Positions 51,572 to 63,517 of a DNA stretch of 64,000 bases are shown one piece after another. Made by a program: the position numbers and the translations under genes. Under the pieces are notes generated by a model. That model was not told the origin of the DNA. It made no database searches and saw only the letters and a list, made by a program, of their open reading frames with translations. The DNA comes from Bartonella sp. AU55XJBT (GTDB lineage: Bacteria; Pseudomonadota; Alphaproteobacteria; Rhizobiales; Rhizobiaceae). The stretch lies in NCBI RefSeq assembly GCF_028618525.1, contig NZ_JAQITC010000008.1, positions 42,855 to 106,854 of the forward strand, written 5' to 3'. Positions within the stretch are counted from its first letter, which is position 1; each line of letters opens with the position of its first letter.

Positions 51572-51940
51572 TTATTTCTTCTTACCAGCGATTGCCTTAG
51601 CAGGCCCCTTACGCGTACGAGCATTTGTATGCGTACGCTGTCCTCGAACAGGTAAAGACCGACGATGACGCAACCCACGATAACAACCAAGGTCCATCAA
51701 ACGCTTAACATTCATAGCAACTTCGCGACGAAGATCACCTTCAACTTGATATCCCTGATCTATCGCCTCACGAATCTGCAACACCTCAGCATCTGAAAGC
51801 TCATGCACACGACGCCCCGTGGGAATGCCAACCTTTTCAATAATTTCTTGAGCGAATTTTGGTCCAATCCCGTGGATATATTGAAGCGCAATAATTACAC
51901 GCTTATTTGTCGGGATATTGACGCCAGCAATACGAGCCAC
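51572..51940 (-). CDS. rpsM: Ribosomal protein S13
   Basis: A small-subunit head protein that contacts the P-site tRNA and the B1 bridge. The 122-aa product begins [15 protein letters not shown] and has the [20 protein letters not shown] tail. The N-terminal helix-two-turns-helix ([16 protein letters not shown]) is clear. It lies 116 bases before rpsK. Confidence 0.98.
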   Translation of the reverse strand: MARIAGVNIPTNKRVIIALQYIHGIGPKFAQEIIEKVGIPTGRRVHELSDAEVLQIREAIDQGYQVEGDLRREVAMNVKRLMDLGCYRGLRHRRSLPVRGQRTHTNARTRKGPAKAIAGKKK

Positions 51941-52120
51941 GCCTACTCTCCTTAGTTATGTTGACAAATTGTTATAAAATACCTGATGTACCTTACAGAA
52001 AAAAATAGACTCAGAACAAAATCCTTCCGAATCCGCTTATTTAACCGAAATAAATTAAAGTTGTTTGTGATAGATTTTATCTCAAAAGTCAACTCTTTTC
52101 ATTTACTTCTAAAAAAAATC

Positions 52121-52699
52121 TTATGAAAGAAAACCTTTAATCATACGTGAGACTTCAGCAATACCAATCATTCCATCAATGACCTTCAACATTCCTCTCT
52201 CTGAATAAAATTTTGATAAAGGAGATGTTTTTTCACGATATTCTACTAATCTTTTTGCAAAAGCAACAGGATTATCATCTAAACGGACTTGTCCACCAGC
52301 CGCGACCGTCTCCTGAACACGCTTTTTCATACGTTCAATCAATGCGTCTTCATCAACACACAACTCAATAACAGCATCAAGCGGCATATTTTTTGACTCA
52401 AGCATCTGTTGTAACGCTTCTGCCTGTCCTACAGTTCTTGGATATCCATCCAAAATAAAACCGTTTATACAATCAGCTTCATCAATCCGATCTGACACGA
52501 TTTGATTAACAAGACTATCAGGAACCAAAGAACCAGAACTTATAATAGCTTCAGCTTTTTTACCAACTTCCGTTTTTTTAGCAATAACTTCACGCAACAT
52601 ATCTCCCGTTGATAAATGAGGAATATTATATTCCTCAGTTAACATCTTAGCTTGCGTTCCTTTCCCTGCTCCAGGAGGACCTAAAAGAACAACTCTCAT
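52121..52699 (-). CDS. adk: Adenylate kinase
   Basis: Interconverts 2 ADP with ATP and AMP. The 192-aa protein is the short form without the zinc/LID insertion, as in many alphaproteobacteria. The P-loop is [14 protein letters not shown] (residues 7-20), the AMP site STGDMLRE follows, then [10 protein letters not shown] and the short [17 protein letters not shown]. Its start overlaps the secY stop by four bases, so it is coupled to SecY synthesis, as in many spc operons. Confidence 0.97.
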   Translation of the reverse strand: MRVVLLGPPGAGKGTQAKMLTEEYNIPHLSTGDMLREVIAKKTEVGKKAEAIISSGSLVPDSLVNQIVSDRIDEADCINGFILDGYPRTVGQAEALQQMLESKNMPLDAVIELCVDEDALIERMKKRVQETVAAGGQVRLDDNPVAFAKRLVEYREKTSPLSKFYSERGMLKVIDGMIGIAEVSRMIKGFLS

Positions 52700-54042
52700 C
52701 GATTTCTTCGACCTCCACGAAGTTTTGATTTTTTTATCAACCCTTCATATTGGTGTGCAACAAGATGCCCCTGGATCTGAGCAACCGTATCAAGCGTAAC
52801 AGTCACAACAATCAACAAAGACGTCCCCCCAAGATAAAAAGGAACTTGGAATGCAGATATCATAAACTCAGGAAGCAAACAAACCAAAATAATATAAAGT
52901 GCACCCACAACAGTAATACGCGTCAAAACATAATCAATATATTCCGCTGTACGCTCACCTGGACGAATTCCTGGAATAAAACCAGAATGTTTTTTCAACT
53001 GATCTGCAGTATCACTTGGATTAAACACAATAGCTGTATAAAAAAAGCAAAAAAACGCCATTAAAAACGCATAAACAATCATATAGAGTGGCTGCCCATG
53101 ACCAAGAGAATAAGAAATAGTTTGCATCCATTGTGGCATTTTATCAGAAAAATTATTAATAGTGGCGGGTAATAACAATAAAGATGAAGCAAAAATAGGT
53201 GGAATAACACCAGCAGTATTCAATTTTAAAGGAAGATGCGACATATCACCCTGAAACATTTGATTACCAACCTGACGTTTCGGGTACTGAATAAGAATTC
53301 GCCGTTGCGCACGCTCTATAAAAACAATAAGTCCGATAACCAAAACAGCAATAAAAACGATTGCGATTAAAAGAAAAGTTGATAAATCAGCCTGACTATG
53401 CGCAGTTAAAAGCTGAGCAAAAGTAGAAGGAAAGTTAGCGACAATCCCTGTAAAAATGATAAGAGAAACCCCATTACCAACACCGCGTGACGTAATTTGC
53501 TCGCCAAGCCACATGAGGAACATCGTCCCGCCAACAAGTGTAATAACGGAAGAGATACGAAACATGAGACCTGGTTCTACAACAATTTGAAGCCCTGTCC
53601 CTATACCACTTTCAAGGGCAACCGCAATACCAAAAGCTTGTAGAATAGCCAATACAACTGTCACATAACGCGTATATTGATTAATCACTTTGCGACCAAC
53701 CTCACCCTCTTTTTTAAGAGTTTCCAAAGAAGGAATAACGGACGTGAGTAATTGTACAATAATAGAAGCCGAGATATAAGGCATAATACCCAAGGCAAAA
53801 ATTGCCATACGCCCAACAGCGCCTCCAGCAAACATGTTAAAGAGTCCTAAAACACCTGATGCATGATGCTCAAATGTTTGTCGCAAAGCATCGATATTAA
53901 TACCTGGAAGAGAAATATAAGTGCCGAAACGATAGACAAGTAGTGCCGCTAGAGTAAACCAGATACGTTTCTTTAATTCAGTTGCACGCGAAAAGGCACC
54001 GAAGTTTATATTGGAAGCAAATTGCTCTGCTGCTGATGCCAT
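52696..54042 (-). CDS. secY: Protein translocase SecY
   Basis: The channel subunit of the Sec translocon. From ATG 54042 the protein has 448 residues and ten predicted membrane helices. Conserved are [11 protein letters not shown] in the first loop, the [16 protein letters not shown] helix, the [21 protein letters not shown] cytoplasmic loop C5 and the C-terminal [14 protein letters not shown]. Upstream the frame continues six codons (KWRRF) without a ribosome site. It is followed by adk with a 4-base overlap. Confidence 0.98.
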   Translation of the reverse strand: MASAAEQFASNINFGAFSRATELKKRIWFTLAALLVYRFGTYISLPGINIDALRQTFEHHASGVLGLFNMFAGGAVGRMAIFALGIMPYISASIIVQLLTSVIPSLETLKKEGEVGRKVINQYTRYVTVVLAILQAFGIAVALESGIGTGLQIVVEPGLMFRISSVITLVGGTMFLMWLGEQITSRGVGNGVSLIIFTGIVANFPSTFAQLLTAHSQADLSTFLLIAIVFIAVLVIGLIVFIERAQRRILIQYPKRQVGNQMFQGDMSHLPLKLNTAGVIPPIFASSLLLLPATINNFSDKMPQWMQTISYSLGHGQPLYMIVYAFLMAFFCFFYTAIVFNPSDTADQLKKHSGFIPGIRPGERTAEYIDYVLTRITVVGALYIILVCLLPEFMISAFQVPFYLGGTSLLIVVTVTLDTVAQIQGHLVAHQYEGLIKKSKLRGGRRNR

Positions 54043-54204
54043 AAAACGTCTCCACTTCACACTCCAGTTCTTTAAATCGCAGAACTATAACTCTAAAATT
54101 CATATCTTTATATATAAATAATTGCAGAACTTAAACAATTCTCCACAAAATATTCAAAAGAATAGATGTATCTCTTCTTTTAATCATGACTTATATCAAA
54201 AAAA

Positions 54205-54672
54205 TTATTGGACAACATCAGGAAAAATAACCTGACCACCCGCTTTTTCGATTTTAACACGAGCAGCTTGTGAAGCACCAGAAACATGAAAGGTAATCTT
54301 AGCTTTCAAATCACCATCAGAAAGAAGACGAACCCCATCCTTCTCGCGACGAATGATACCAGCCTCTTTCAAAGCAATCATATCAACAGGTTTTTCAATA
54401 TTCAACTTACCTGCATCAACAGCCAACTGAATACGTCCCAGTGAAACTTCATTGTAGGTTTTAGAAAAGAAATTTTTAAATCCACGTTTTGGTAAACGCC
54501 GATAGATAGGCATTTGCCCACCTTCAAAACCATTAAGAGAAACACCAGAGCGAGATTTTTGCCCTTTTACACCACGACCACCAGTCTTACCAGTACCTGA
54601 ACCAATACCACGGCCAACACGCTTACGATTTTTTGTTGCACCTTCGCAATCACGCAGTTCATTGAGTTTCAT
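54205..54672 (-). CDS. rplO: Ribosomal protein L15
   Basis: A large-subunit protein near the exit tunnel. The 155-aa product shows the glycine-rich N-terminal [27 protein letters not shown] (residues 17-43) and the [17 protein letters not shown] segment. It is 162 bases before secY and 20 bases after rpmD in the spc operon order. Confidence 0.98.
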   Translation of the reverse strand: MKLNELRDCEGATKNRKRVGRGIGSGTGKTGGRGVKGQKSRSGVSLNGFEGGQMPIYRRLPKRGFKNFFSKTYNEVSLGRIQLAVDAGKLNIEKPVDMIALKEAGIIRREKDGVRLLSDGDLKAKITFHVSGASQAARVKIEKAGGQVIFPDVVQ

Positions 54673-54692
54673 ATTTAATACTCCCGCAACCC

Positions 54693-54899
54693 TTAATCTT
54701 CATCTATAACGCGAACGAGATGGCGAACCTGAGCAATCATACCTCGTACACAAAGTGTATCTTCTAAAACGCGCCGCCGACGCATTTTATTGAGCCCAAG
54801 CCCCTTCAAGGTTGCACGCTGAATCTGTGAGTTCCGAATAGGGCTTCCAATTTGCTCTACTGTCACAGTTTTACTACTCTGAGATTTTTTCTGAACCAT
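54693..54899 (-). CDS. rpmD: Ribosomal protein L30
   Basis: A small (68-aa) large-subunit protein. The [20 protein letters not shown] segment and the [17 protein letters not shown] core are typical. It is absent in some bacteria but present here in its normal place between rpsE and rplO. Confidence 0.96.
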   Translation of the reverse strand: MVQKKSQSSKTVTVEQIGSPIRNSQIQRATLKGLGLNKMRRRRVLEDTLCVRGMIAQVRHLVRVIDED

Positions 54900-54930
54900 T
54901 TCCTAATTCCTTTTCTGACAATCTCAGAAA

Positions 54931-55479
54931 CTACCCTTCTACGTCGACTAGATGGCGACGACGCGCCTGCAAAGTCGAATATTTTATACCACGCTGAGCA
55001 GCAATATCTCTCGGATGCATTTGATGCTTCAACGCATCAAATGTTGCACGAACCATGTTATAAGGATTTGATGATCCCAGTGATTTTGCAACAACATCCT
55101 GCATACCAAGAGCTTCAAAAATAGCACGCATCGGCCCCCCAGCAATGATACCAGTACCAGCAGACGCTGAACGCAGCAAAACACGCCCAGCCCCGTGACG
55201 ACCTTCAAGATCATGATGCAGTGTACGTCCAGACCGAAGTGGGACATAAATCATACCACGCTTTGCAGATTCCGTTGCTTTACGAACGGCTTCTGGAACT
55301 TCACGGGCTTTACCATGTCCAAAGCCCACGCGCCCTTTTTGATCGCCAACGACAACAAGAGCAGCAAAACCAAAACGCCGACCACCCTTTACAACTTTAG
55401 CAACACGATTAATATGAACGAGCCTATCGACAAATTCATTATCGCGTTCTTCTCTTTCACCACGTTCTTTTTGTGCCAT
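54931..55479 (-). CDS. rpsE: Ribosomal protein S5
   Basis: A small-subunit protein in the decoding-fidelity region with helicase activity on mRNA at the entry channel. The 182-aa product has [20 protein letters not shown] (double-stranded RNA-binding domain start), [16 protein letters not shown] and the ribosomal-fold C-terminal domain with [16 protein letters not shown]. It lies 31 bases before rpmD. Confidence 0.98.
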   Translation of the reverse strand: MAQKERGEREERDNEFVDRLVHINRVAKVVKGGRRFGFAALVVVGDQKGRVGFGHGKAREVPEAVRKATESAKRGMIYVPLRSGRTLHHDLEGRHGAGRVLLRSASAGTGIIAGGPMRAIFEALGMQDVVAKSLGSSNPYNMVRATFDALKHQMHPRDIAAQRGIKYSTLQARRRHLVDVEG

Positions 55480-55591
55480 TCCTCATTCCTTTTTCTTTTC
55501 CGGAAGCACGATAATAAAGCTCCTCATCAAATCAGAAGAACTTAAACGAAATACTCTAAAGTACCCAGCCCCATCCATTAAGGAGGAAACT

Positions 55592-55954
55592 TTAAAAGCT
55601 CAAACCACCTTCACGAGCAGCTTCAGCCAAAGCTTTGACTCGACCATGGTACACATAAGCGCCACGATCAAAAACCACTTCATTGACACCAGCTTGCTTC
55701 GCACGCTCAGCAATCAACTTACCCACAGCGAAAGCGGCTTCTTTATCAGCACCACTTTTTAAGGATTTTTTCAAATCACTTTCAAGAGTAGAAGCTGAAA
55801 CAAGTGTACATCCCCGCAAATCATCAATAACTTGCGCATAGATGTTCTGATTTGAACGATAAACGCTAAGCCGAGGACGATCATGAGAAACCATCTTGAT
55901 TCTACGACGAACACGCCTCGCACGACGCTGGATAATGTCCTTAGATGAAACCAT
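55592..55954 (-). CDS. rplR: Ribosomal protein L18
   Basis: A 5S-rRNA-binding protein of 120 aa, with [11 protein letters not shown] as basic N-terminus, [20 protein letters not shown] as its core and [20 protein letters not shown] near the C-terminus. It is followed by rpsE after 112 bases. Confidence 0.98.
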   Translation of the reverse strand: MVSSKDIIQRRARRVRRRIKMVSHDRPRLSVYRSNQNIYAQVIDDLRGCTLVSASTLESDLKKSLKSGADKEAAFAVGKLIAERAKQAGVNEVVFDRGAYVYHGRVKALAEAAREGGLSF

Positions 55955-55966
55955 AATACAAAATCC

Positions 55967-56500
55967 TTATTTCTTTTTACCTTCTTTACGGAAGATACGT
56001 TCATCTGCATGCTTAACACCTTTACCTTTATAAGGCTCAGGCCTACGATACTCGCGAATCTCCGCTGCAACTTGTCCAACTTGCTGTTTATCAATTCCAG
56101 AAATAACAATCTCTGTGGGCTTAGGAACAGTTACAGTAACACCCGATGGAACTTTATAAACCACATCATGCGAAAAACCTAGAGAGAGTTGAATATCCTT
56201 ACCCTGCAAAGCAGCACGATAACCAACCCCATTGATCTCTAACCTTTTTTCAAAACCATCTTTTACACCACAAAAAATATTCTCAATCATTGAGCGTGAC
56301 ATCCCCCATTTAGAGCGCGCATCCTTTGACTGATCCCGAGGCATAACGGATATGACATTTTCTTCGAGTTTAACTAAAACCTCATCATTAACGACGTAAC
56401 TTAGTTCACCTTTTGGACCTTTTGCCTTAACCAGCTGACCTTCAACAGTAGCAGTAACCCCAGAAGGAATTGAAATGGGTTTTTTTCCAATACGAGACAT
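55967..56500 (-). CDS. rplF: Ribosomal protein L6
   Basis: A 177-aa large-subunit protein at the factor-binding site. It begins [16 protein letters not shown], has two repeated beta-alpha domains, and ends with [19 protein letters not shown]. It lies 12 bases before rplR. Confidence 0.98.
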   Translation of the reverse strand: MSRIGKKPISIPSGVTATVEGQLVKAKGPKGELSYVVNDEVLVKLEENVISVMPRDQSKDARSKWGMSRSMIENIFCGVKDGFEKRLEINGVGYRAALQGKDIQLSLGFSHDVVYKVPSGVTVTVPKPTEIVISGIDKQQVGQVAAEIREYRRPEPYKGKGVKHADERIFRKEGKKK

Positions 56501-56539
56501 TGTTCTAACCTACTTTTTCTTCCGTTTTCTTGACATCCC

Positions 56540-56938
56540 TTAGAAAACACGACAAAGGAGTTCTCCACCAACATTCTTTTCACGCGCCTCATGATCAGCC
56601 ATAACACCTTTAGGAGTCGATAAGATCGAAATACCTAAACCATTTGCCACCTGCGGAAGTGACTTAGCAGAAGCATACACACGACGACCCGGCTTTGATA
56701 CACGCGAAATCTCACGAATAGCAGCCATCCCTTCAAAATACTTCAATTCGATTTCAAGTTCAGCTTTTCCATCACCCAAATCAACTTGATTATATCCGCG
56801 AATATAACCTTCTGACTGAAGAACATCAAGAACGTGTGCACGAAGCTTTGAAGCTGGAGTAACCACCTTGCCTTTTTTACGACCAAGTGCATTACGAATA
56901 CGTGTTAACATATCACCAAGAGGATCTGACATAGACAT
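56540..56938 (-). CDS. rpsH: Ribosomal protein S8
   Basis: A central small-subunit protein that binds 16S helix 21 and, in E. coli, represses the spc operon. From ATG 56938 it has 132 residues, starting [20 protein letters not shown] 56932 is an alternative. The [20 protein letters not shown] tail carries the conserved C-terminal motif. The frame upstream overlaps rpsN and lacks support. Confidence 0.97.
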   Translation of the reverse strand: MSMSDPLGDMLTRIRNALGRKKGKVVTPASKLRAHVLDVLQSEGYIRGYNQVDLGDGKAELEIELKYFEGMAAIREISRVSKPGRRVYASAKSLPQVANGLGISILSTPKGVMADHEAREKNVGGELLCRVF

Positions 56939-56952
56939 TAAATAATCTCCTC

Positions 56953-57258
56953 TTACCAACTAGACTTTACAATACCAGGAATATGGCCAATAGAGCCAAG
57001 TTCACGTAATGCAATCCGTGACATTTTTAACTTGCGATAATAAGCCCGCGGACGACCTGAAACCTCACAGCGATTACGAATACGAACTTTCGAAGAATTA
57101 CGCGGCAATTCTGCCAACTGAACAGAAGCTTTAAAACGCTCCTCAAGAGAAACCTTCTGATCCATAACGATTGCTTTCAAACGTGCACGACGCGCAGCAT
57201 AACGCTTCACCATCACCTCACGACGCTTATTTTTTTCAACGGCACTTACTTTGGCCAT
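56953..57258 (-). CDS. rpsN: Ribosomal protein S14
   Basis: A 101-aa small-subunit head protein of the zinc-free (C-minus) type: the zinc-binding CXXC pairs are lacking and [16 protein letters not shown] keeps the conserved core. It begins [15 protein letters not shown] and ends [11 protein letters not shown]. It lies 14 bases before rpsH. Confidence 0.97.
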   Translation of the reverse strand: MAKVSAVEKNKRREVMVKRYAARRARLKAIVMDQKVSLEERFKASVQLAELPRNSSKVRIRNRCEVSGRPRAYYRKLKMSRIALRELGSIGHIPGIVKSSW

Positions 57259-57282
57259 AATTTCACCTCGCTACGTTTGCCG

Positions 57283-57840
57283 TTACGAACGAAAAGGAAA
57301 GTTAAAAGCACGCAATAACTCACGCGCTTCATCATCCGTTTTCGCTGTCGTACAAACGATAATATCCATGCCCCAAATTTGATCAACTTTATCATAGTTG
57401 ATTTCTGGAAACACAATGTGTTCTTTAATACCCATAGCAAAATTACCACGACCATCAAAGCTTTTTGGATTTAAACCCCGAAAGTCACGAACGCGCGGAA
57501 GAGCAATCGTAACAAGACGATCTAAAAACTCAAACATACGATCTTTACGCAATGTCACTTTAGCCCCAAGAGGCATTCCTTCACGAACCTTAAATGTCGC
57601 AATAGAATTACGCGCACGGGTAATAACAGCCTTCTGACCTGTTATGAGTCCTAAATCCTCAGCAGCAAGGGAAGGCTTCTTTGAATCAGCAGTTGCTTCA
57701 CCTATCCCCATATTAATTACAATTTTATCAATCCGCGGAATTTGCATTGCATTTTTGTAATTAAACTTTTCTTGAAGCGCTTTACGAATCACTTCAAAGT
57801 AATACGCTTTCATACGCGGTATTTGTTTTTCCTCAGCCAT
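57283..57840 (-). CDS. rplE: Ribosomal protein L5
   Basis: A 5S-rRNA and P-site contact protein of 185 aa. The motifs are [35 protein letters not shown] and [19 protein letters not shown], with [20 protein letters not shown] near the end. Its start overlaps the rplX stop by 8 bases. Confidence 0.98.
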   Translation of the reverse strand: MAEEKQIPRMKAYYFEVIRKALQEKFNYKNAMQIPRIDKIVINMGIGEATADSKKPSLAAEDLGLITGQKAVITRARNSIATFKVREGMPLGAKVTLRKDRMFEFLDRLVTIALPRVRDFRGLNPKSFDGRGNFAMGIKEHIVFPEINYDKVDQIWGMDIIVCTTAKTDDEARELLRAFNFPFRS

Positions 57841-58147
57841 TAATCAACTCTCCCGAACGCTTGGCAAAACGTACCTTATTACCATCTGCATTCATACGAA
57901 AACCCACGCGTGTAGGCTTACCATCTTTAGGATCAGCAATCGCCAAATTAGACAGATGAATGGGAGCTTCTTTAGAAATAATCCCAGCTTCTTGCTTCTG
58001 TGTTTGACGTTGATGACGTTTAATCATATTAATCCCACGAACAAAAGCCTTATTCTCTTTTGGACTAACTTTAATTACCTCACCAGTAGATCCTTTATCC
58101 TTACCGGACAAAACAACAACTTTATCACCTTTTCGAATCTTCTGCAT
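57833..58147 (-). CDS. rplX: Ribosomal protein L24
   Basis: A large-subunit assembly initiator. The 104-aa product has the KOW motif near its start ([20 protein letters not shown], residues 4-23), then [11 protein letters not shown] and the [11 protein letters not shown] segment. The gene lies 12 bases after rplN and overlaps rplE by 8. Confidence 0.98.
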   Translation of the reverse strand: MQKIRKGDKVVVLSGKDKGSTGEVIKVSPKENKAFVRGINMIKRHQRQTQKQEAGIISKEAPIHLSNLAIADPKDGKPTRVGFRMNADGNKVRFAKRSGELING

Positions 58148-58159
58148 AACATTAACTCC

Positions 58160-58528
58160 TTACAGAACTTCAGGAGCGAGCGAGATGATCTTCATATGAT
58201 TCCTTCCACGCAATTCACGGGGAACAGGTCCAAAGATACGCGTACCGATCGGCTCTTTTTTGTTATCGACTAAAACTGCAGCATTACTATCAAAACGAAT
58301 AACGCTACCATCTGCGCGACGAATATCCTTAGCAGTACGCACCACAACAGCTTTCATAACATCACCCTTTTTAACACGGCCACGAGGAATAGCATCCTTA
58401 ACCGAAACAACAATAATGTCACCGACCGAAGCATACTTCCGCTTTGAACCGCCTAACACCTTGATGCACATGACACGACGAGCACCAGAATTATCAGCAA
58501 CGTCGAGGTTTGTTTGCATCTGAATCAT
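58160..58528 (-). CDS. rplN: Ribosomal protein L14
   Basis: A 122-aa large-subunit protein at the bridge to the small subunit. It starts [19 protein letters not shown], and has [14 protein letters not shown] and the [13 protein letters not shown] segment. A gap of 146 bases separates it from rpsQ; the open frame there on the other strand has no support. Confidence 0.98.
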   Translation of the reverse strand: MIQMQTNLDVADNSGARRVMCIKVLGGSKRKYASVGDIIVVSVKDAIPRGRVKKGDVMKAVVVRTAKDIRRADGSVIRFDSNAAVLVDNKKEPIGTRIFGPVPRELRGRNHMKIISLAPEVL

Positions 58529-58674
58529 GACTGGCCACCTTTTCTTAACACATATACCTGCTTGTACCTTTTATTATACACTCAGATTTGCCTGCCAAAT
58601 AAACATAAAGTCATCGTCTTCAAATTTATCAACGAAAAACCACTGTTAAATTCTAAAACAATAAACTTAACTGA

Positions 58675-58914
58675 TTACGCTACATTGTCTTTTACAACAA
58701 TCCAACATTTATCTTTCGAAATTGGTCTAGATTCTTGAATAGAAACTTGATCCCCAATCCTAAATTGGTTGTTTTCATCATGCGCTTTATAATTTTTAGA
58801 CTGCCGAACAGTCTTCTTAAGAAGCGGATGAGAATAACGACGCTCAACTTTAACAACAACAGTCTTATCGCTTTTGTCGCTAATAACAACACCCTGCAAA
58901 ACGCGTTTAGGCAT
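58675..58914 (-). CDS. rpsQ: Ribosomal protein S17
   Basis: A 79-aa OB-fold protein of the small subunit. Typical segments are [38 protein letters not shown] and the [13 protein letters not shown] motif. It follows rpmC by 11 bases. Confidence 0.98.
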   Translation of the reverse strand: MPKRVLQGVVISDKSDKTVVVKVERRYSHPLLKKTVRQSKNYKAHDENNQFRIGDQVSIQESRPISKDKCWIVVKDNVA

Positions 58915-58925
58915 CTCTTATTTCC

Positions 58926-59126
58926 TTAAACTTTACTTTCACTTACCTTTTGACGAAGAAAAGTCTTAATGCGCGCAATATCACGACGAACCTGTCTAAC
59001 ACGTGCAGTCTTTTCTAATTGACCTGTTGCTTTTTGAAAACGCAAATTAAATTGCTCTTTCTTTAATTTAGCCAACTCATCTTTCATTTGGTCGAGCGTT
59101 TGCGCCCGTAATTCTCTGGCTCTCAT
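58926..59126 (-). CDS. rpmC: Ribosomal protein L29
   Basis: A 66-aa helical protein at the tunnel exit that helps dock SRP and trigger factor. It shows [20 protein letters not shown] and [18 protein letters not shown], the two family helices. It is 12 bases after rplP. Confidence 0.97.
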   Translation of the reverse strand: MRARELRAQTLDQMKDELAKLKKEQFNLRFQKATGQLEKTARVRQVRRDIARIKTFLRQKVSESKV

Positions 59127-59138
59127 CGCTTAACCTCT

Positions 59139-59552
59139 TTATTCAGCAATCCGCTGGATGAAACGCGTTTTTATAGGCAACTTTGCAGCACCCAACCTCA
59201 ATGCTTCACGTGCAACATCTTCAGGAACGCCATCAAGCTCAAACATGATGCGCCCAGGAGCAACACGCGCAGCCCAATAATCAACACTTCCTTTACCTTT
59301 ACCCATACGAACCTCCGTCGGTTTAGATGTAACCGGAAGATCTGGAAAAATGCGAATCCATACACGACCAGAACGTTTCATATAACGTGTAATCGCACGA
59401 CGCGCGGCTTCAATTTGACGAGCAGTAACCCGCTCCGGCTCAACAGCCTTCAAACCGTAGGCACCGAAATTCAAATCCGTACCACCCTTCGCAACACCGT
59501 GAATACGGCCCTTGAACTGCTTACGGAACTTTGTGCGCTTTGGCTGCAACAT
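59139..59552 (-). CDS. rplP: Ribosomal protein L16
   Basis: A 137-aa large-subunit protein near the A site. It begins [16 protein letters not shown] and has [20 protein letters not shown] and [15 protein letters not shown], both characteristic. It lies 36 bases after rpsC. Confidence 0.98.
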   Translation of the reverse strand: MLQPKRTKFRKQFKGRIHGVAKGGTDLNFGAYGLKAVEPERVTARQIEAARRAITRYMKRSGRVWIRIFPDLPVTSKPTEVRMGKGKGSVDYWAARVAPGRIMFELDGVPEDVAREALRLGAAKLPIKTRFIQRIAE

Positions 59553-59588
59553 TGTTCTCTACTCCAAATTTTAGTTCAATCTCAAAAA

Positions 59589-60299
59589 CTAAGCATTCTC
59601 GCGGCGACGATTCGATGAAGAACCAGATTGATCAGCTTCCGTTGCACGACGTTCTGAAGCCATCGGATCATGTTCAAGAATCTCACCCTTAAAGACCCAA
59701 ACTTTAATACCACAAATACCGTAAGCGGTCTTAGCTTCTGCTGTACCGTAATCGACATCAGAACGCAAGGTATGAAGTGGAACACGACCTTCACGATACC
59801 ATTCCATACGCGCAATTTCAGCACCACCAAGACGACCAGAACAATTGATACGAATTCCTTCCGCACCAAGACGCATAGCAGACTGAACAGCACGCTTCAT
59901 TGCACGACGAAAAGCAACACGACGCTCTAACTGTTGAGCAATCGATTGTGCAATAATCGTCGCATCAATCTCTGGCTTACGAATCTCCACAATATTTAAT
60001 GAAGTTTCAGCATTGGTCATTTCTGAAAGCTTACGACGAAGCTTCTCGATATCAGCACCCTTTTTACCGATAATCAAACCAGGACGTGCAGAATGAATCG
60101 TAACACGACACTTTTTATGAGGGCGTTCAATCACAACTTTAGAAATCGCCGCCTGTTTAAGCTCTTCAAGCACATAAGAACGAATTTTCAAATCTTCATG
60201 AAGAAGACGCCCATATTCACCACTATCAGCATACCAACGAGAATCCCAAGTCCGATTAACACCAAGACGAAGTCCTATTGGATTGATCTTCTGACCCAT
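59589..60299 (-). CDS. rpsC: Ribosomal protein S3
   Basis: A 236-aa small-subunit protein at the mRNA entry site. It has the KH domain with [18 protein letters not shown] (about residues 74-91), and a C-terminal domain with [20 protein letters not shown]. The start ATG is one base into the rplV stop, so the two are coupled. Confidence 0.98.
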   Translation of the reverse strand: MGQKINPIGLRLGVNRTWDSRWYADSGEYGRLLHEDLKIRSYVLEELKQAAISKVVIERPHKKCRVTIHSARPGLIIGKKGADIEKLRRKLSEMTNAETSLNIVEIRKPEIDATIIAQSIAQQLERRVAFRRAMKRAVQSAMRLGAEGIRINCSGRLGGAEIARMEWYREGRVPLHTLRSDVDYGTAEAKTAYGICGIKVWVFKGEILEHDPMASERRATEADQSGSSSNRRRENA

Positions 60300-60688
60300 T
60301 ATGCGGCCTCCACTTTTTCGCTAACTTCACGAACAATAACAGTAAGATGTGAAAATGGACGCTCAATTCGGCTTGCACGCCCGCGACCACGAACATGGAA
60401 GCGCTTCATCACGATCGACTTACCAACATAAGCTTCTGCTACAACAAGCGAATCAATATCAAGATCGTGGTTATTCTCTGCGTTTGCAACCGCTGATTCA
60501 AGCGTTTTTTTCACAGTAGCAGCAATACGTTTACGCGAAAATGTTAAATCAGCAAGCGCCACATTAACTCTTTTACCACGAATCATTGCAGCAACCAAAT
60601 TAAGCTTCTGCGGACTAACACGAATTGTTCGTGTGACAGCCTTCGCTTCATTATCTTTAAGCTGGCGCGGAACCTTAGCTTTTCCCAT
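60299..60688 (-). CDS. rplV: Ribosomal protein L22
   Basis: A 129-aa tunnel protein whose loop lines the constriction. It shows [20 protein letters not shown], then [17 protein letters not shown] and [20 protein letters not shown], which are family hallmarks. Ends one base into rpsC. Confidence 0.98.
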   Translation of the reverse strand: MGKAKVPRQLKDNEAKAVTRTIRVSPQKLNLVAAMIRGKRVNVALADLTFSRKRIAATVKKTLESAVANAENNHDLDIDSLVVAEAYVGKSIVMKRFHVRGRGRASRIERPFSHLTVIVREVSEKVEAA

Positions 60689-60690
60689 TC

Positions 60691-60969
60691 CTACTTCCTC
60701 TTCGCTTTTTTATCGGCACCATGACCATAATAAGTCCGGGTAGGAGCAAACTCACCAAACTTATGCCCAACCATCTCTTCAGAAACAGAAACAGGAATAT
60801 GCTTATTGCCGTTGTAAACACCGAAAGTTAAACCAACAAATTGCGGCAAAATAGTAGAGCGACGACTCCATATTTTTATAACCTCATTGCGCCCACTTGC
60901 ACGTACCTTCTCTGCTTTACCAAGAAGATAGCCGTCAACAAACGGACCTTTCCAAACTGAACGAACCAC
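60691..60969 (-). CDS. rpsS: Ribosomal protein S19
   Basis: A 92-aa small-subunit head protein. It begins [20 protein letters not shown], with [20 protein letters not shown] and [16 protein letters not shown]. It is 15 bases after rplB and 2 bases before rplV. Confidence 0.98.
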
Positions 60970-60984
60970 TTCAGACTACCTCTC

Positions 60985-61818
60985 TTATTTCTTGCGCTGA
61001 TGACGCGTGCGCATAATAAACTTATCAGTGGCTTTATTGGAGCGCGTACGCTTACCTTTCGTAGGTTTACCCCAAGGAGACACTGGATGACGCCCCCCCG
61101 ATGTACGACCTTCACCACCACCGTGTGGATGATCAACGGGATTCATTGCAACACCACGAACATGTGGACGCTTACCACGCCAACGTGACCGACCTGCCTT
61201 ACCATCATTAATATTCCCATGATCAGGATTTGAAACAGCACCAACAGTTGCAAAACAGCTGCTAGAGACCAAACGCTGTTCTCCAGAATTCAAACGAAGA
61301 ATAGCCATTCCTTGATCACGCCCAACCAACTGTGCATAAGTACCGGCTGAACGTGCGATCTGCCCTCCTTTTCCTGGCTTCATTTCAACATTATGAATAA
61401 TTGTGCCTACCGGCATATTACCAAGGGGCATAGCATTTCCTGGTTTTACATCAACATTTGAACCAGCAATAATAGAATCTCCAACACCAAGACGTTGTGG
61501 TGCAAGAATATAACTTAATTGCCCATCTTCATAGCGAATGAGTGCGATAAAAGCAGTGCGATTAGGATCATACTCTAAACGCTCAACTTTCGCTGAAACA
61601 TCACGCTTAAGACGCTTAAAGTCGACAAACCGATAACTCCGTTTATGGCCACCACCCTGAAAACGAGCAGTAACACGACCGCGATTATTACGTCCACCTT
61701 TTGAAGACAAACCTTCCGTCAAAATCTTTACAGGTTTTCCCTTATAAAGACAAGAACGCTCCACAATGACAAGCTGACGCTGCCCAGGTGTCATTGGATT
61801 AAATTGCTTAAGTGCCAT
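60985..61818 (-). CDS. rplB: Ribosomal protein L2
   Basis: A 277-aa protein essential for subunit joining and peptidyl transfer. It has [23 protein letters not shown] basic residues, and the catalytic-region [17 protein letters not shown] with the conserved His. It ends with an arginine/lysine-rich tail. It is 21 bases after rplW. Confidence 0.98.
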   Translation of the reverse strand: MALKQFNPMTPGQRQLVIVERSCLYKGKPVKILTEGLSSKGGRNNRGRVTARFQGGGHKRSYRFVDFKRLKRDVSAKVERLEYDPNRTAFIALIRYEDGQLSYILAPQRLGVGDSIIAGSNVDVKPGNAMPLGNMPVGTIIHNVEMKPGKGGQIARSAGTYAQLVGRDQGMAILRLNSGEQRLVSSSCFATVGAVSNPDHGNINDGKAGRSRWRGKRPHVRGVAMNPVDHPHGGGEGRTSGGRHPVSPWGKPTKGKRTRSNKATDKFIMRTRHQRKK

Positions 61819-61839
61819 TATTCCTATCTCCGAGCCTCT

Positions 61840-62133
61840 TTAAAGACCTGTCGAAACGTCGATAGTCTGACCACTGGCCAGAGTTACGATCGCTTTTTTG
61901 ACATCACTCTGCCGACCAACAATACCTTTAAAACGTTTCACTTTACCCTTACGAACGATCGTGTTAACCGCTTTTACTTTTACGCTAAAAAGTGCTTCAA
62001 CCGCAGCCTTAATTTCAGGTTTCGTCGCTTTCGGCGCGACATTAAAAGCAACCTGATTATATTCAGAAATCATAGTCGACTTTTCAGTAATAACTGGACT
62101 AATAATTACATCATAATGGCGAAGATCTGTCAT
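61840..62133 (-). CDS. rplW: Ribosomal protein L23
   Basis: A 97-aa tunnel-exit protein that docks trigger factor and SRP. The [19 protein letters not shown]-terminal motif, [20 protein letters not shown] and the basic [12 protein letters not shown] loop are typical. It overlaps rplD by 4 bases (ATGA). Confidence 0.98.
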
Positions 62134-62750
62134 TTAAAACGCTCCTCAAGAGCCTCGACAGCTGCCTTTGATAAAACAAGTTTGCTGCGACGCAAAATAT
62201 CATAAACATTAATTCCCTGAATGGGCAAAATATCAATATTAGGAATATTCGATGCTGCACGAGAAAAGCTAACATCAATCTCTTTACCACCAATCAACAG
62301 AGCATTATTAAAGCCAAGCTTAGAAAAATGGGAAACAAGCTTTTTCGTTTTAGCATCCTTAACAATCAACTCATCCACAATAATTAAATCTTTTGCTTTT
62401 AATTTTGCAGATAAAGCAAGACGTAACCCAAGAGCACGAATCTTTTTAGGAAGATCATGCGCATGGCTACGAACCACCGGCCCATGGGCCTTACCCCCAC
62501 CTCGAAACTGTGGGGCACGTGCAGATGAATGCCGAGCACGGCCAGTTCCTTTTTGTTTAAACATCTTTGCCCCCGTTCGTGACACATCAGACCGACCTTG
62601 GGACTGATGCGTTCCCTGTTGACGACGAGCAAGCTGCCAACGAACAACACGCTGCAAAATGTCCTCACGCGGAACAAGATCGAAGATAGATTCAGAAACT
62701 TTTAATTTACCAGCTTCATGACCATCAAGTGTTTTGATTACAAGATCCAT
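62130..62750 (-). CDS. rplD: Ribosomal protein L4
   Basis: A 206-aa tunnel protein and, in E. coli, the S10-operon autoregulator. The flexible loop has [20 protein letters not shown] and the [20 protein letters not shown] segment that lines the tunnel constriction. It is followed by rplW and preceded by rplC with 2 bases. Confidence 0.98.
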
Positions 62751-62752
62751 TA

Positions 62753-63490
62753 TTAGGCTCCCTCAACTTCAGAGGTTTCCGTCACCGGAGTAACCATTTC
62801 TGTTTTCTCCTTCACAAGACGGCGAATACCAGCAGGCTTTGGAGCATTATCAGGAAGAGGTTTTTTCACGGCATCTCTTACCAAAATCCACGAACCCTTC
62901 GAACCAGAAACAGCACCACGCACTAAAATTAAACCACGCTCAACATCAGTGGAAATAACTTCAATATTTTGTGTTGTTACACGCACCTGCCCCATATGGC
63001 CAGCCATTTTTTTCCCTTTAAACACTTTACCAGGATCTTGACACTGTCCCGTAGAACCATGAGCACGATGTGTGATCGAATTACCATGGGAAGCGCGATG
63101 CCCGCCAAAATTATGCCGTTTCATAACACCAGCAAACCCCTTACCAATACTGCTACCGGTCACATCGACTCTCTGTCCTGGAACAAAATGTTCCACTGTA
63201 ATCTCTGTACCGATATCAAGAAGATTATCGGGGCTCACGCGAAACTCTGCTATTTTGGCTTTAGGTTCAACAGAAGCCTTAGCAAAATGCCCACGAAGAG
63301 CTTGTGAAGTATTCTTAACCTTAGCAAAGCCTACACCTAATTGAACAGCAGTATAACCATTCTTTTCAACTGTACGCTGAGCAACGACTTGACAATTCTC
63401 CAAACGAAGTACTGTCACCGGCACATGCTCACCAGCATCATTATAAATACGGGTCATGCCCAGCTTCTGTGCTATTACACCTGAACGCAT
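62753..63490 (-). CDS. rplC: Ribosomal protein L3
   Basis: A large-subunit assembly protein near the peptidyl-transferase centre. From ATG 63490 it is 245 aa, starting [18 protein letters not shown]. It has the loop motif [20 protein letters not shown] with the methylatable Gln region, and [14 protein letters not shown]. The frame extends eight codons further. A C-terminal acidic extension (ETSEVEGA) is seen. Confidence 0.97.
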   Translation of the reverse strand: MRSGVIAQKLGMTRIYNDAGEHVPVTVLRLENCQVVAQRTVEKNGYTAVQLGVGFAKVKNTSQALRGHFAKASVEPKAKIAEFRVSPDNLLDIGTEITVEHFVPGQRVDVTGSSIGKGFAGVMKRHNFGGHRASHGNSITHRAHGSTGQCQDPGKVFKGKKMAGHMGQVRVTTQNIEVISTDVERGLILVRGAVSGSKGSWILVRDAVKKPLPDNAPKPAGIRRLVKEKTEMVTPVTETSEVEGA

Positions 63491-63517
63491 CGGGTCTGTT
63501 CCTTCTGTCCTCAAACC

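Noticed and set aside
58514..58738. Small protein gene on the plus strand between rplN and rpsQ
   Set aside because: It runs antisense inside the ribosomal operon, overlaps both genes and has no ribosome site or recognisable motif.
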